DNA of 64,000 nucleotides from Salinibacter ruber DSM 13855 (GCF_000013045.1 NC_007677.1:1488001-1552000); one strand, 5' to 3'. Positions 1-11,689 are shown, counted from the stretch's first letter. A program made the numbers and translations. Notes: a model not told the origin generated them from the sequence alone.

Positions 1-111
1 CTGCCGCTCTATCCGCAGCTCAAGGCCATGGAGCGTGCCGGCTTTACGGAGGTCGACTGTGCGTGGCGCCAGGACGACTTCTTCGTAGCGGGCGGCCGAA
101 AGAGCCCCTGA
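1..111 (+). CDS. C-terminal end of a class I SAM-dependent methyltransferase (partial)
   Basis: The window opens inside this gene; frame 1 stays open for 36 codons and stops with TGA. The residues seen (…MERAGFTEVDC…DDFFVAGGRK) look like the last strand-turn-strand of class I methyltransferases, where an AGF-x-x-V-D/E motif is followed by a short hydrophobic strand ending in GGRK. Substrate cannot be told from this fragment. It runs convergently with the cryptochrome gene on the other strand. The family assignment rests on the tail alone. Confidence 0.5.
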   Translation: MPLYPQLKAMERAGFTEVDCAWRQDDFFVAGGRKSP

Positions 112-327
112 GTCGGTGAACAGGCCACGGCGGGTGGCGCAGGCGTTTCCTGCAGGTAGCCGTTCGCGGGGCTTGCCGGGCTCGGGGGGCTCCTTCCGTT
201 CGGAAACTGCCGTGCGAAGGAGGGGATGCAGTGAGGGACGATGGGGGCGGCCCCTGTCGGTGTAGAGCCTGTGGCTTCCCGGAACAAGACGAGGAGGCGG
301 AGCGCGCGACGTGCGAAGACTCTGTCC

Positions 328-1779
328 TCAACCGCGCTCGTTCCGAATTCGCTGGTACGTCTTGTCCAGGTCCACGACGGGTTTCGGATAGTCGGCCCCG
401 AGGACGCAGCCGTACTTCTTCTGCTGCTCGTGACTCATGCGGTTGGGCTCGTGCACGTACTTGTCGGGCACGTCCGCCAGCTCGGGGAGCCAGTAGCGGA
501 CGTATTCGCCGTTCTCGTCGTAGCGCTTCGCCTGCTTCACGATGTTGAAGTACCGGGCCCGCGGGTCATTGCCCACCCGGGAGTTGTAGGCCCAGTTGCC
601 CCAGTTGGAGGCCACGTCGTAGTCCACGAGGCGCGACTCGAAGTAGGCCGCCCCCATCCGCCAATCCAGCTTCAGGCTCTGTGAGAGCATGCTGGCGACA
701 TTCTGGCGGCCCCGGTTGGACATGTAGCCGGTTCGGTTGAGCTCCCGCATGTTGGCGTCGACGAACGGAATGCCGGTCGTGCCGGCGGCCCACCGCTCGA
801 AGGACTTGTCGTAGTAGCGCCAGTCGATGTCGTTGCCGTTGATGCCACCGGGGCGGAAGAGGCGCTCGCCGGCCTTCCACGTGACGTAGCTGAAGAAGTC
901 GCGCCAGATCAGCTCAAACTTCATCCAGTACGTCGACTTGTTGTCGACCCGTTGGTCCTCGTAGCGCTCCACCTCCTCGTGGATCTGCCGGGGCGTAATG
1001 CAGCCGTGGGCGAGCCAAGCACTGAACTTCGCGGAGTAGTTGGCCCCGAGCAGGCCGTTGCGTGTGGCCTTGTACTTCTTCAGAAAGTCCCCGCGCCAGA
1101 TGTATTCGTCGATGCGGTCGTGCCCGCGGCTCTCGCCCCCGCGGAAGGGGAGCACGCCCCGCTCGTCGACGGTCCCGTCGTCGTCGAAGCCGAGCTCGTC
1201 GAGGGTCGGGATCGACCCCGGATTGAGGTCTTCAGGCAGGGGGAGCAGCGAGTCCGGCGCGTCCAGGGTGGGCCGGACCGTGCTCTTTTTCTCTACGGCC
1301 TTTCGAAAGTTTGTGTAGACCTTCGGAATGTCATCGGGGCCGTCGAAGGGAACGTCGTCGATGTGGTAGAGCGTCTTTCCCCAGAAGAAGCCGGGCGTGG
1401 CGCCGGTGTCCCGGAGCGCATCCTCTACGGCCGTCTCCACGTCCTCCTCCTCGCCCCCGATCTCCTGGAACTGAAGCACCTCGTTGGCGCCGGTTTGCCG
1501 CACGAGCTCCGGCAGGATGTCCTCGGGACGCCCCCCACGGACCACGAGATCCGCCCCGAGGTCCTGAACCGAGTCCCGCAGATCCTGCACGCTTTCGCGG
1601 AGAAAACGGGCCCGGATGGAGCTCATCTTCGGCAGGTCGAACATCGTCGTGCCGAAGTGACGCGGGTCGAAGCAGTAGACCGGAATGACCTGGTCGTAGT
1701 GGTCGGCCGCGTAGCGGAGAGGGGCGTGGTCGCGCACGCGGAGGTCGTTCCGAATCCAAACGAGGGCGGTTGAAAGCAC
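328..1779 (-). CDS. Cryptochrome DASH / photolyase-family flavoprotein
   Basis: A 483-residue flavoprotein of the photolyase/cryptochrome family. Cry-DASH members bind FAD and usually an antenna chromophore, and repair cyclobutane dimers in single-stranded DNA or loops. The N-terminal Rossmann-like domain starts at once with LVWIRNDLRVRDHAPL. The FAD-binding helical domain is in the C-terminal half. The stretch around residues 385-434 (NWGNWAY, GNDPRARYFN, KQAKRYD, YVRYWLPEL) is the DASH signature rather than that of class I CPD photolyases. The start is GTG with no clear Shine-Dalgarno. The DUF2256 gene just upstream on the same strand is a frequent companion of such genes. Light-dependent repair suits a sun-exposed brine organism (inference). 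Confidence 0.93.
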   Translation of the reverse strand: MLSTALVWIRNDLRVRDHAPLRYAADHYDQVIPVYCFDPRHFGTTMFDLPKMSSIRARFLRESVQDLRDSVQDLGADLVVRGGRPEDILPELVRQTGANEVLQFQEIGGEEEDVETAVEDALRDTGATPGFFWGKTLYHIDDVPFDGPDDIPKVYTNFRKAVEKKSTVRPTLDAPDSLLPLPEDLNPGSIPTLDELGFDDDGTVDERGVLPFRGGESRGHDRIDEYIWRGDFLKKYKATRNGLLGANYSAKFSAWLAHGCITPRQIHEEVERYEDQRVDNKSTYWMKFELIWRDFFSYVTWKAGERLFRPGGINGNDIDWRYYDKSFERWAAGTTGIPFVDANMRELNRTGYMSNRGRQNVASMLSQSLKLDWRMGAAYFESRLVDYDVASNWGNWAYNSRVGNDPRARYFNIVKQAKRYDENGEYVRYWLPELADVPDKYVHEPNRMSHEQQKKYGCVLGADYPKPVVDLDKTYQRIRNERG

Positions 1780-1863
1780 GGTGTCGGTACGGTGGACTGG
1801 TGAGGGTCGGTGTGACGCACGCCGAAAGAAGAACGGGCAGGGACGTCCCGGGACGCCTGCGCG

Positions 1864-2025
1864 CTACTCCTCCTTGGCCCAGGGGATGTGGTCGCGGTCC
1901 TTGTTGCGGCGGCAGCGTTCGCTGCAGTACTTCACGTTTTCCCAGTCGTCCTCCCACTTCTTGCGCCACTCAAACTCGCGATTGCACACGGGACATGTTT
2001 TCGTGGGGAGATTTTGGTGACTCAT
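1864..2025 (-). CDS. DUF2256 zinc-ribbon protein
   Basis: A 53-residue protein with two Cys pairs (CPVC at 11-14, and Cys34/Cys38 in YCSERCRR), forming a compact putative zinc ribbon, plus a Trp-rich centre (WRKKWEDDW). This is the DUF2256 pattern. Biochemical role is unknown; members often sit beside or are fused to photolyase/cryptochrome genes, and here it lies about 85 bp upstream of cry-DASH on the same strand. The frame is open further upstream, but that extension is Arg/Pro-rich shadow sequence; ATG at 2025 gives the family length. Confidence 0.85.
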   Translation of the reverse strand: MSHQNLPTKTCPVCNREFEWRKKWEDDWENVKYCSERCRRNKDRDHIPWAKEE

Positions 2026-2237
2026 GGCACGCGGACGCTTGTGTCTGAGAATATCGTTCGGGCATACGGTCCCGGCGAAAGGGCGTGCCTGAGCGGTGGG
2101 GCTTCTTACACGCTCGTCAAGACCGGCCGACTTCGCACGGTTCTCACGACATTTCGGCCGACGAGCGGATGCAGGCACGCGCCGCACAGGAACAGACGCA
2201 AAAAAGGGACCGTATTTGCCCGTGTCATACAAAAGAG

Positions 2238-2259
2238 GCCAGCGGCAATTGCCGCTGGC
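2238..2259. repeat. Perfect 22-bp palindrome 5' of the tRNA gene
   Basis: Two 11-nt arms (GCCAGCGGCAA and its complement) meet with no spacer. Read on the minus strand the palindrome is followed by CTCTTTT, so it could terminate leftward transcription; on the plus strand it lies 13 bp before the tRNA and could be an operator or processing element. No evidence decides between these. Confidence 0.5.
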
Positions 2260-2272
2260 TGCCTGTCTGTCT

Positions 2273-2345
2273 GGGGCCATAGCTCAGCTGGTAGAGCGCT
2301 GGAATCGCACTCCAGAGGTCCTGGGTTCGAATCCCAGTGGCTCCA
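2273..2345 (+). tRNA. tRNA-Ala (anticodon CGC)
   Basis: A full cloverleaf folds by eye: acceptor GGGGCCA/TGGCTCC with discriminator A, D arm GCTC…GAGC, anticodon stem CTGGA/TCCAG around the loop ATCGCAC, variable AGGTC, and T arm CTGGG-TTCGAAT-CCCAG. The anticodon CGC reads GCG. The third acceptor pair is G·T, the G3:U70 identity element of alanine tRNAs, which independently supports the call. The 3' CCA is not encoded. Confidence 0.97.
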
Positions 2346-2379
2346 CTTCTTGTTCGCAACCCGGGCGCGTCATGCGAGA

Positions 2380-2411
2380 CCCCCGCTTCTGTCTTCAGGC
2401 AGGAGCGGGGG
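2380..2411. terminator. Possible bidirectional terminator hairpin
   Basis: An 8-bp GC-rich stem (CCCCCGCT/AGCGGGGG) closes a 16-nt loop. It sits between the convergent 3' ends of the plus-strand tRNA and the minus-strand methyltransferase gene. Neither side has a good T tract, so intrinsic termination is uncertain. Confidence 0.4.
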
Positions 2412-2436
2412 ATTGCTATGTATGAGGGAATGGGCG

Positions 2437-3108
2437 CTACTCTTGTAGGTGGGCGGGAATCTCATCGGGAATGGTCCAGAGGTACAACACGTCCCCGTCC
2501 ACGGTGACCGTCGAGTCGGGCTCCCAGCCGTTCATGTCGAAGCTGTGGGAGACCACCCGCGTCCCCGGGTCGAGCTGCTCGAAGAGCATCGGACGAAGCC
2601 TCAGGTTGACCTCCGGGAAGAGGTACATCGTCACGACGGTCGCGTCGCTGAAGTCGGCCTCGAAGAGGTCCTGGTGCCGAAATTCCACCCGGTCGCTCAC
2701 CCCGGCGAGCTTGGCCCGCTTCCGGGCCCGCTGGACGAGGTCGGGCTTGATCTCGATTCCGACGCCGCGGGCGCCGTGTTGCTTGGCAGCCGCGATGGGG
2801 ACGCGCCCGTCGCCACTGCCGAGGTCGTACACCGTGTCGGACTCCGTGACGCCGGCGAGCTCGAGCATGCCCTCGACCGTCTTCTCGGGGCTCACGACGA
2901 AGGGGACGTCGGCATCGACCGTCGAGTCCACGATTGAAGGGGACGTCGCGGGCGCAGGGCCCTGCACGGCCGAGGTGTCCGGCCCACGGGTCGACGATGG
3001 ATCCGGATCCTGCGCACAGCCGGCGAGGGGAAGGAGTCCGGCCCCCACGAGACTGCACACGAGGAGCGGAACGACCAGTGTGCGCGCGAAGGGAGAGGCG
3101 GGACGCAT
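2437..3108 (-). CDS. Class I SAM methyltransferase with lipoprotein signal peptide
   Basis: A 223-residue protein with two parts. Residues 1-31 are a lipoprotein signal: basic start, hydrophobic core, then LAGC with Cys31 as the lipidation site, followed by a Pro/Ser/Asp-rich linker to about residue 65. Residues 70-223 are a Rossmann methyltransferase domain with the SAM motif DLGSGDGR (95-102) and GVGIEI on the next strand. The family includes uncharacterised small-molecule or protein methyltransferases; substrate unknown. An exported methyltransferase is odd, since SAM is cytoplasmic. Tail-to-tail with the tRNA gene; the RND pump gene lies 39 bp upstream on the same strand. Confidence 0.8.
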   Translation of the reverse strand: MRPASPFARTLVVPLLVCSLVGAGLLPLAGCAQDPDPSSTRGPDTSAVQGPAPATSPSIVDSTVDADVPFVVSPEKTVEGMLELAGVTESDTVYDLGSGDGRVPIAAAKQHGARGVGIEIKPDLVQRARKRAKLAGVSDRVEFRHQDLFEADFSDATVVTMYLFPEVNLRLRPMLFEQLDPGTRVVSHSFDMNGWEPDSTVTVDGDVLYLWTIPDEIPAHLQE

Positions 3109-3147
3109 GGTTGAAGGGCAGCCAAGGGAGGGAACGCGAGTAAGATG

Positions 3148-6100
3148 CTACGCCCGCCGCGGCTGCACCGTGGAATCGGGAAGCCAGGACCAGTCCGGAA
3201 GCTTCGACCGCACGGTGCGGGCCGTCAGTTCGAGGCTCACGTAGGCGACCGGAATGAGCAGCAGCGTGATGAGCGTCGACGCCGTGAGTCCCCCGATGAC
3301 GACTCGGGCAAGTGCGGCCTGAATCTCTGCTCCCGCCCCGATGCCCAACGCCAGGGGCACAAGGCCCAGCACGGTCGTGAGCGTGGTCATGAGGATTGGA
3401 CGCAGGCGCAGGCGCCCCGCCTCGGCCACGGCCTCCGTAAGCGGAAGATCCCTATCGCGCCGCATTAGATTGATGTAGTCGACCAGCACGATGGCATTGT
3501 TCACCACGATGCCGATGAGCATGACAAACCCCATCACGCTCTGAATGTTGACGGTGGTGCCGGTGAAGACAAGCGTAGGCAATACGCCTACGAGAACGAG
3601 CGGGACACTGAACATGACGATGAGCGGGTCCAAGAACCTCTCGAACTGACCGGCCATCACCATGTAGATGAGCACGAGCGCCATGAAGATTGCGATGAGG
3701 AAGTCGGTCTGCGCCTTCTGTTGCTCGCGATACTGGCCCCCGAAGGTGACTGAAAACCCCTCGGGAAGGGATAGGGTGGAAACTTTCTGCCGGGCCCGAT
3801 TAACGACCTCTCCGAGGACGGCGTCGCTGGTCAGGTTGGCTGAGATATAAGTAACGCGCTGCCCATTAATGCGCTGAATCTCAGTCGGGCCGCGGCCGCG
3901 CTGAGTGGTCACGAGTGTCGAAAGAGGAACCGAATTTCCGTCTGGCGTCTGAATCGACACATTATCCAAGTCCTGTACGGAGAGGCGATCCTCGGGGCGG
4001 AGGCGGACAGTAATGGGAAATTGCTCGCCGCCGGTGCGGTACGAGGCGGCCCGGCTGCCGCCAAGATTTGTCTGGACCGCTCGCGCCACCTCCTGGGTTG
4101 TGAGGCCAAGAGACGAGATCTTGTCCCGTAGAAATCGGATGTTCTGTTCGGGCTGCCCCTCGCGTCGCCCGCTGCGAGCCCCGGCCACACCCTCTACGGT
4201 CTCGAGTTCCTGTTTCACGCGCTGAGCAAGCTTCTGGGCCTGCTCAAGATCATACCCGCGGAGTTGAACCCGTAGGGCTTCGTTTCCACCCCCCACGCTG
4301 AAGACGCGGCGCAGGATCCAGAGGCCCGACTGGGCGCTCACACGGAGGTCGGCCCCCGGAACCTTTCCGACCACCTCCGACCGGATACTGTCGGCCAGCG
4401 CGAAGGTGTTGATGGAGCGTTCCTCGGCCGATTTTAGCTGCACCTCGACCTCCGCCCCCCAAGGCTGTACCTGCTTGGCAAAGTTCTCAACCTCGTCCTG
4501 CGGGAGCATCGGCTGGACCCGCTGCTCCAGCTCCTCCAGGTACTTCATCACCACGGCGATATTGGTACCCTGTGCCATCTGCATATCGACGTCGATCTGA
4601 TTGGCGTCGGTCTGCGGTGCCAATTCAACGGACACGTAAGGCCAGAGCAACAGGGCCCCCACTAGCAAAGCCCCTGTTGCACCGAAGACCAGCCAGCGGC
4701 GCTGTAGCGCGGCACGGATGGCGTCGGAGTACTGGTTTTCAAGGCTTGCAAAGGCGCGCTGGAACCAGGACTTGGATGTGTCCTCGGCGGCATCCCCTTC
4801 GCCAGCATCGACCGTGAGGAAGCGACTGGCCATCATCGGCACCAATGTAAGCGCCACCAGCAACGAGCAGGCCAGGGCGAAAACCACAACCAGCGCGAGC
4901 GACTGAAAGAGAGAGGCTGTCGTGGTGCGAGCGAAGACGAGCGGAAGAAAAATCACGGAGGTCGTGATCGTCGAGGCCAGAATGGCTCCCGCCACCTCGC
5001 GGGTGCCCATGGAGGCAGCCTCGCGCAAGGATCGGCCGTTTTCCTCTCGCTGTCGAATGATGTTCTCCAGAACCACAATTGCATTGTCGACGATCAGGCC
5101 CACCCCCAGGGCCAGCCCCCCGAATGTCATCTGGTTCAACGTGAGGTCGTTGAAGAACAGCAGGGCGAACGTCGCGATGATCGAGATGGGAATCGACAGC
5201 GCGATGATGAACGTCGTCGATCCGTTCCGGAGGAACAGGTACAGCACCAGAATGGCCAGGAGAGAGCCCCAGATGGCCGAGCTCTGGACGTTGTTGATCG
5301 ACTTCCGGATAAAGTCGCTCTGATCGCTGACGACGGTTAGATTCAAGTCAGAACGCGTTTGATTGACGCGCTTCACTTCTTCTCGAACTCGGTTCGCAAC
5401 GCTTACGGTGTTAGCCCCGCTCCGCTTCTGGATGTCGAGACGGAGCACCGGAATCCCATTTAGTTCCGCGATCCGGCCGAGGTCCTCGTATCCGTCAATG
5501 ACTTCGGCCACGTCCTGCACCCGCACAGGTGTTCCGTTGGCCGTGGTGACGACGGTGTTGCGGATCTCATCCAGCGACTCGTACTCCCCCTGTGTACGGA
5601 CGTAGAGGTCCTTCAGGCCCTCCTTCACGTTGCCCCCCGGAAGCGCCACGTTGGACGAGGAGATGGACTGCTGCACCTGCGCGGCCGACAGGTCGTAGCT
5701 CATGAGCCGCTCCCGATTGAGGTTGACCTGAACTTGCCGGTAGATCCCGCCCTGCACGTTGATCGTACCGACCCCGGGAATCTGCTCGAATTGCTTGCTC
5801 AGGTTGCGCTCCATCAACCGGGTTAAGGAGGGCAGATCGCGGCGCGACTCCACGGAGATGGAGACAATCTCCTGGCTATTGGGGTCAAACTTCCGGATGC
5901 TGGGCGGTTCGGCCTCCACCGGCAAGTCATCCCGAATGCGGTCGAGGGCGGCCCGGACGTCGTTGGCGGCAGCGTTGAGGTCGGTCCCCTGCCCAAACTC
6001 CATGTTCACGCGGCTCGACCCCTCAGAGGACTGAGAGGTGATCCGCTCGACGTTTGACACGCTCGAGACGGCGTTTGCGACCGGGTCGGTGATGATCTGC

Positions 6101-6279
6101 TCCATTTCCTCGGGCCCCACGTTCGGGTAACTGGTCGTGACCGACACTTGGGGATACTCGATCTCGGGAAGCAGGTCTACCGGGAGATAGTAGAAACTCA
6201 CGGCGCCCACAACAATGACGACGAGGAACGACATCGTCGTCGCAACGGGACGCCGGATTGAGGTATCGTAGAGAGCCAT
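3148..6279 (-). CDS. RND efflux transporter, HAE1/AcrB family
   Basis: A 1043-residue inner-membrane pump with the classic duplicated RND layout: one N-terminal transmembrane helix, a large periplasmic porter loop, helices 2-6, then the same pattern again, ending in the FGGQY…[14 protein letters not shown]…[13 protein letters not shown] second half. The TM4 proton-relay region reads [13 protein letters not shown], with VDN as in many HAE1/NolG-type pumps in place of the AcrB double Asp. It exports hydrophobic or amphiphilic compounds by proton antiport through a tripartite complex (family knowledge). The adaptor gene lies immediately upstream, 48 bp away on the same strand, so the two form an operon. 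No TolC-type outer-membrane gene is in the window. Substrate unknown. Confidence 0.93.
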   Translation of the reverse strand: MALYDTSIRRPVATTMSFLVVIVVGAVSFYYLPVDLLPEIEYPQVSVTTSYPNVGPEEMEQIITDPVANAVSSVSNVERITSQSSEGSSRVNMEFGQGTDLNAAANDVRAALDRIRDDLPVEAEPPSIRKFDPNSQEIVSISVESRRDLPSLTRLMERNLSKQFEQIPGVGTINVQGGIYRQVQVNLNRERLMSYDLSAAQVQQSISSSNVALPGGNVKEGLKDLYVRTQGEYESLDEIRNTVVTTANGTPVRVQDVAEVIDGYEDLGRIAELNGIPVLRLDIQKRSGANTVSVANRVREEVKRVNQTRSDLNLTVVSDQSDFIRKSINNVQSSAIWGSLLAILVLYLFLRNGSTTFIIALSIPISIIATFALLFFNDLTLNQMTFGGLALGVGLIVDNAIVVLENIIRQREENGRSLREAASMGTREVAGAILASTITTSVIFLPLVFARTTTASLFQSLALVVVFALACSLLVALTLVPMMASRFLTVDAGEGDAAEDTSKSWFQRAFASLENQYSDAIRAALQRRWLVFGATGALLVGALLLWPYVSVELAPQTDANQIDVDMQMAQGTNIAVVMKYLEELEQRVQPMLPQDEVENFAKQVQPWGAEVEVQLKSAEERSINTFALADSIRSEVVGKVPGADLRVSAQSGLWILRRVFSVGGGNEALRVQLRGYDLEQAQKLAQRVKQELETVEGVAGARSGRREGQPEQNIRFLRDKISSLGLTTQEVARAVQTNLGGSRAASYRTGGEQFPITVRLRPEDRLSVQDLDNVSIQTPDGNSVPLSTLVTTQRGRGPTEIQRINGQRVTYISANLTSDAVLGEVVNRARQKVSTLSLPEGFSVTFGGQYREQQKAQTDFLIAIFMALVLIYMVMAGQFERFLDPLIVMFSVPLVLVGVLPTLVFTGTTVNIQSVMGFVMLIGIVVNNAIVLVDYINLMRRDRDLPLTEAVAEAGRLRLRPILMTTLTTVLGLVPLALGIGAGAEIQAALARVVIGGLTASTLITLLLIPVAYVSLELTARTVRSKLPDWSWLPDSTVQPRRA

Positions 6280-6327
6280 GGGAGAAGAAAGGAGAGATAG
6301 AAAGAAACTTGCGGGAGAGGAGAACGA

Positions 6328-7689
6328 TCAGCTCCCGGTAGACGACTGAGCAGAGTCACTGGAGGTCGAGTCCTCGCCCCCAAAGCGCTGCTCCGCGATG
6401 CGCTGCTGGCGCTCGAGCACGTCGTAGAGCAGGTCTGTGTCCTGGAGTCGCTGCAGCGCCATCAGCCGCGACCAAGACATCGGACGCACGCGGGCATCCA
6501 CCCGTCCCTGCCCGGCGGCGCTGATCTGGTTTTTGCCTACGGTCACGACCCAGTCACCAGGCTCGACACCTCGAATTCCAGCGGTCTGCTGGCCTTCCGC
6601 GACCACCTCAACCTTGCGGAAGGTGGTGGGGGTCGGTGGCGTGAGCGGGGGCGGATTGTCGGCGTTGAAGTCCTCGGGCACATCGACAGGGATTTCCGTT
6701 CCCAGTGTTGGGGCCACGAAGACGCCGCGGGCATTCGAGCCGGGGTTCTCGTAGAGGGCGCTGAGGGGGACGATCGTGGCCCGTTCGCTCTCCCCGTAGG
6801 CCACGTCCACTTCCACGAACATGCCGGGGTTTAGAAGGCGAGGGTCGTTTGAGACTTCGATCACGGCCTCGGCGCTGTAGGACTCCTCACTCAGAAACGG
6901 CGACATGCGGGCGACGGGCGCCACAAGAACAGTATCTTGCTGGGGTACGTGAATGCGTGCCGTCTGCCCGGGACGAATGCGCCCAAACATCCGGTCCGTT
7001 ACCTCCACATTCACCTTCACGGAGTCAAGGTCGCCGATGGTGTAGAGGCGGGTGTCGGGGCCCACCCGCTGGCCCACCTGCACGTTGCGCTGCCCCACAT
7101 GTCCACTGATGGGGGCGCGCACGACGGTTCGGCGGAGGGTGGTCTCCCGTTCCTGAAGGGTGGACTCGGCCTGTTCCACCTGGGCCTGGGCCTGCTCGTA
7201 GGTCGCCTCGGCCTGCTCCACTTGGGCCCGCAGCGATTCGAGCTGCTGCTGGCTCTCAAAGTCCTGATCGGCGAGGCGTTCGGTCCGTTTCAGCTGGGAC
7301 CGAAGCCCGCGAAGGTTGGCCTGGGCGCCCTGCGCCTCCGCCTTGGCGGTCCGGAGGGCGGCTTCCGCCTGTCGAACCTGTTGCTCGTAGGTGACGCGCC
7401 GGAGGCGCACGAGGGGCTCGCCCTTCTCCACGTAGTCGCCCGTCTGTGCCTCCACGGCGACGACCGGCTGGCTCAATTCCGAGTAGATGGCCGTTTGGTT
7501 GCGCGCCCGAACCGTGCCGCTCATCCGTTCCTCCAGCGGGAGGGTTCCGTCGCGGGCCTGCACGGCCTCCACGGAGGGGGGAGAGCTGTTGCCCTGTCCC
7601 CGGCGGGAGGCGTCTCCCTCGCCGGAGGACGAGCCACAACCGCTTAGCAAGAGGAAAAACGTGAGACCGACGAAAGCCAACCGGGCCAT
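6328..7689 (-). CDS. RND efflux periplasmic adaptor (membrane fusion protein), lipoprotein
   Basis: A 453-residue HlyD/AcrA-family adaptor. The N-terminus is a lipoprotein signal ending LLLSGC (Cys18). After the first half of the lipoyl domain (VVAVEAQTGDYVEKGEPLVRL) comes a Gln/Glu/Ala-rich hairpin coiled coil from about residue 110 to 190, then VRAPISGHVGQRNVQVGQRV, the beta-barrel and the membrane-proximal domain. An insertion rich in Pro and Thr (DNPPPLTPPTPTT) interrupts the beta-barrel region at about residues 330-350. The C-terminal 50 residues are Gln/Ser-rich. It bridges the pump encoded downstream to an outer-membrane channel located elsewhere. First gene of the two-gene pump operon. 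Confidence 0.92.
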   Translation of the reverse strand: MARLAFVGLTFFLLLSGCGSSSGEGDASRRGQGNSSPPSVEAVQARDGTLPLEERMSGTVRARNQTAIYSELSQPVVAVEAQTGDYVEKGEPLVRLRRVTYEQQVRQAEAALRTAKAEAQGAQANLRGLRSQLKRTERLADQDFESQQQLESLRAQVEQAEATYEQAQAQVEQAESTLQERETTLRRTVVRAPISGHVGQRNVQVGQRVGPDTRLYTIGDLDSVKVNVEVTDRMFGRIRPGQTARIHVPQQDTVLVAPVARMSPFLSEESYSAEAVIEVSNDPRLLNPGMFVEVDVAYGESERATIVPLSALYENPGSNARGVFVAPTLGTEIPVDVPEDFNADNPPPLTPPTPTTFRKVEVVAEGQQTAGIRGVEPGDWVVTVGKNQISAAGQGRVDARVRPMSWSRLMALQRLQDTDLLYDVLERQQRIAEQRFGGEDSTSSDSAQSSTGS

Positions 7690-7975
7690 GAGTGGATGCG
7701 GAGGAACTGGGAAAGGGATGTAAAAATAATACCGAATGGGCGCCGATGATGTGCCCCCCTAGCACCGGGGATGGCAGCATCGTTGCGCTTGTAGGAGGGT
7801 GCCTCTCTGGATCGAGAGGGCATACGCACCCGTCCATTCACTGCAGGTTTCTGGGCCGTCGATCAGTTGCACGACTGACGGTTCCAACTACACCTCGGCG
7901 CCGCGGAAATCAGACGGTTCCGCTTCGGAGAGCCGCCTGGGGGGGTTGCCTTTCATGCACGCTGGCCCATAGGTC

Positions 7976-8587
7976 ATGACGGACACGTATCACACCCTTG
8001 ACGGCTCGGGGCGGGCCGAGCACACCGTCGACGGGTCCCGGTTCCTGGCGGAGGCGGCCGCGGTGGCGAGCCGGGCGGCGGCCGAAGAGACAATTGCTGC
8101 CGTCCGCGCCCGGGAGCACAAGGCCACCCACCATTGTTCGGCGTACCGACTGGGCGTGACCGGCGACACGTTTCGGTACGACGACGATGGGGAGCCGAGC
8201 GGCACTGCGGGCCGGCCCATCCTCCGTCAGATTGACGCGTGCGATCTCACAAACACGCTCGTCGTGGTGACGCGCTACTTTGGCGGGACGGAGTTGGGGA
8301 CGGGAGGCCTGGCACGGGCCTACGGCGACGCCGCGGCCGCGGCGCTGGAGCGAGCGGACAAGGTCGAGCGCGTCGTGCGGACGCCGCTCCGGATTCGGTA
8401 CGACTACGACGACACTGCCCCTGCGGAGCGGGTGCTCCGGCAGTTCGACGCGGACGTGCGGGCCAGCGAGTACACCGACGTGACGACCCTGACCGTTGGC
8501 GTGCGACAATCAGAGGTGGATGCGTTCGTTGACGCCTTTACGAATGCCCTCTCCGATCGCGGCGACGTGTTGCGAGTTGGGCGTTGA
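7976..8587 (+). CDS. IMPACT/YigZ-family protein
   Basis: A 203-residue UPF0029/YigZ protein. The N-terminal domain carries the family signature: SRFLA near the start, then HHCSAYRLG, DDDGEPSGTAGRPIL and VTRYFGGTELGTGGLARAYG. A smaller C-terminal ferredoxin-like domain follows. The eukaryotic homologue IMPACT inhibits Gcn2; bacterial function is poorly known. The last four codons (R-V-G-R-stop) are formed by a dispersed GTTGGGCGTTGA repeat that continues downstream, so the protein end seems to have been set by repeat insertion or expansion. RNase H on the other strand converges on it. Confidence 0.9.
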   Translation: MTDTYHTLDGSGRAEHTVDGSRFLAEAAAVASRAAAEETIAAVRAREHKATHHCSAYRLGVTGDTFRYDDDGEPSGTAGRPILRQIDACDLTNTLVVVTRYFGGTELGTGGLARAYGDAAAAALERADKVERVVRTPLRIRYDYDDTAPAERVLRQFDADVRASEYTDVTTLTVGVRQSEVDAFVDAFTNALSDRGDVLRVGR

Positions 8588-8623
8588 GGGTTGGGCGTTG
8601 AGCGTTGAGGATTGGGCGTTGCG
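8576..8623. repeat. Degenerate GTTGGGCGTTGA repeat tract
   Basis: Several near copies of GTTGGGCGTTGAG follow head to tail (GTTGGGCGTTGA, GGTTGGGCGTTGA, GCGTTGA, GGATTGGGCGTT). The first copy contains the stop codon of the IMPACT-family gene. The same unit recurs at 59521-59562, and related forms occur at 37182-37214 and, inverted, at 37241-37292. Confidence 0.75.
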
Positions 8624-8686
8624 CAAGTGTGCGCATTTTTTCCACCCGTGCCCCCCCTCCCGCACTCAACTCCCGCGCCCCCACGC

Positions 8687-9133
8687 TCACTTATATTGCT
8701 CCATCGCGGCCACGGCCAACTCGTCGGCCATAATGTTCAACTCGTCGTCGGCGTGGCCCTTCACCCAGACCCAGTCGACCTCGTGCCGGTCCGCCTCCTC
8801 GAGGAGCGCCTTCCACAGGTCCTGGTTCTTGACGTCGTCGTTCGAGGAGGTCTGCCAGTTGTTGTCCTGCCAACTGTCGAGCCATCCCTCGTTGAACGCC
8901 TTCGAGAGGTACTCGCTGTCGGTGTGGAGCGCGACCCGACTCCGGTCGTCGAGGGCCCGGAGCGCCTCCAGGGCGGCCGTCAGCTCCATCCGGTTGTTGG
9001 TGGTATGGGGCTCCCCGCCGGTGAGCGGATCGGTGGCGTCCGAGTCGTCGTCGGGGAGGAGGATGGCGGCCCAGCCGCCGGGCCCCGGATTCCCGCTGCA
9101 GGCGCCGTCGGTGTAGATGGTGACCTCGTTCAT
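8687..9133 (-). CDS. rnhA: Ribonuclease HI
   Basis: A 148-residue RNase HI, which cuts the RNA strand of RNA-DNA hybrids using two metal ions. The catalytic carboxylates are all visible: Asp9 (YTDGAC), Glu50 (NNRMEL), Asp72 (HTDSEYL) and Asp137, with the His of KGHADDELN near 127. The length equals the family norm. The frame is open upstream of ATG at 9133, but the extra 46 codons have no family likeness. Like other proteins here it carries additional acidic residues (DDDSDATD near 28-35), fitting a halophile. Confidence 0.95.
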   Translation of the reverse strand: MNEVTIYTDGACSGNPGPGGWAAILLPDDDSDATDPLTGGEPHTTNNRMELTAALEALRALDDRSRVALHTDSEYLSKAFNEGWLDSWQDNNWQTSSNDDVKNQDLWKALLEEADRHEVDWVWVKGHADDELNIMADELAVAAMEQYK

Positions 9134-9135
9134 AA

Positions 9136-11492
<2,357 letters not shown>

Positions 11493-11689
11493 ATTGGTGC
11501 TGTTTCGTCTCCTGTGTTCCGTGTACAGTACCGGACCTGACTCCCTGCGCCGGTCACGCCTCGCGCGTCACAGCGACGAGTGTCATGACGGCGAGTGTCA
11601 CAACGACCAGCAGGCCGAGATGCGGCGAACGCCGGCGGGGGAGAACACGTGGTAGTGTCGCTGCTTCTCGTAAAGGGATCCCGCTCTCC

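Noticed and set aside
190-222. CTCCTTC/GAAGGAG hairpin between the first two genes
   Set aside because: The stem is only 7 bp with a 19-nt loop and no T tract follows.
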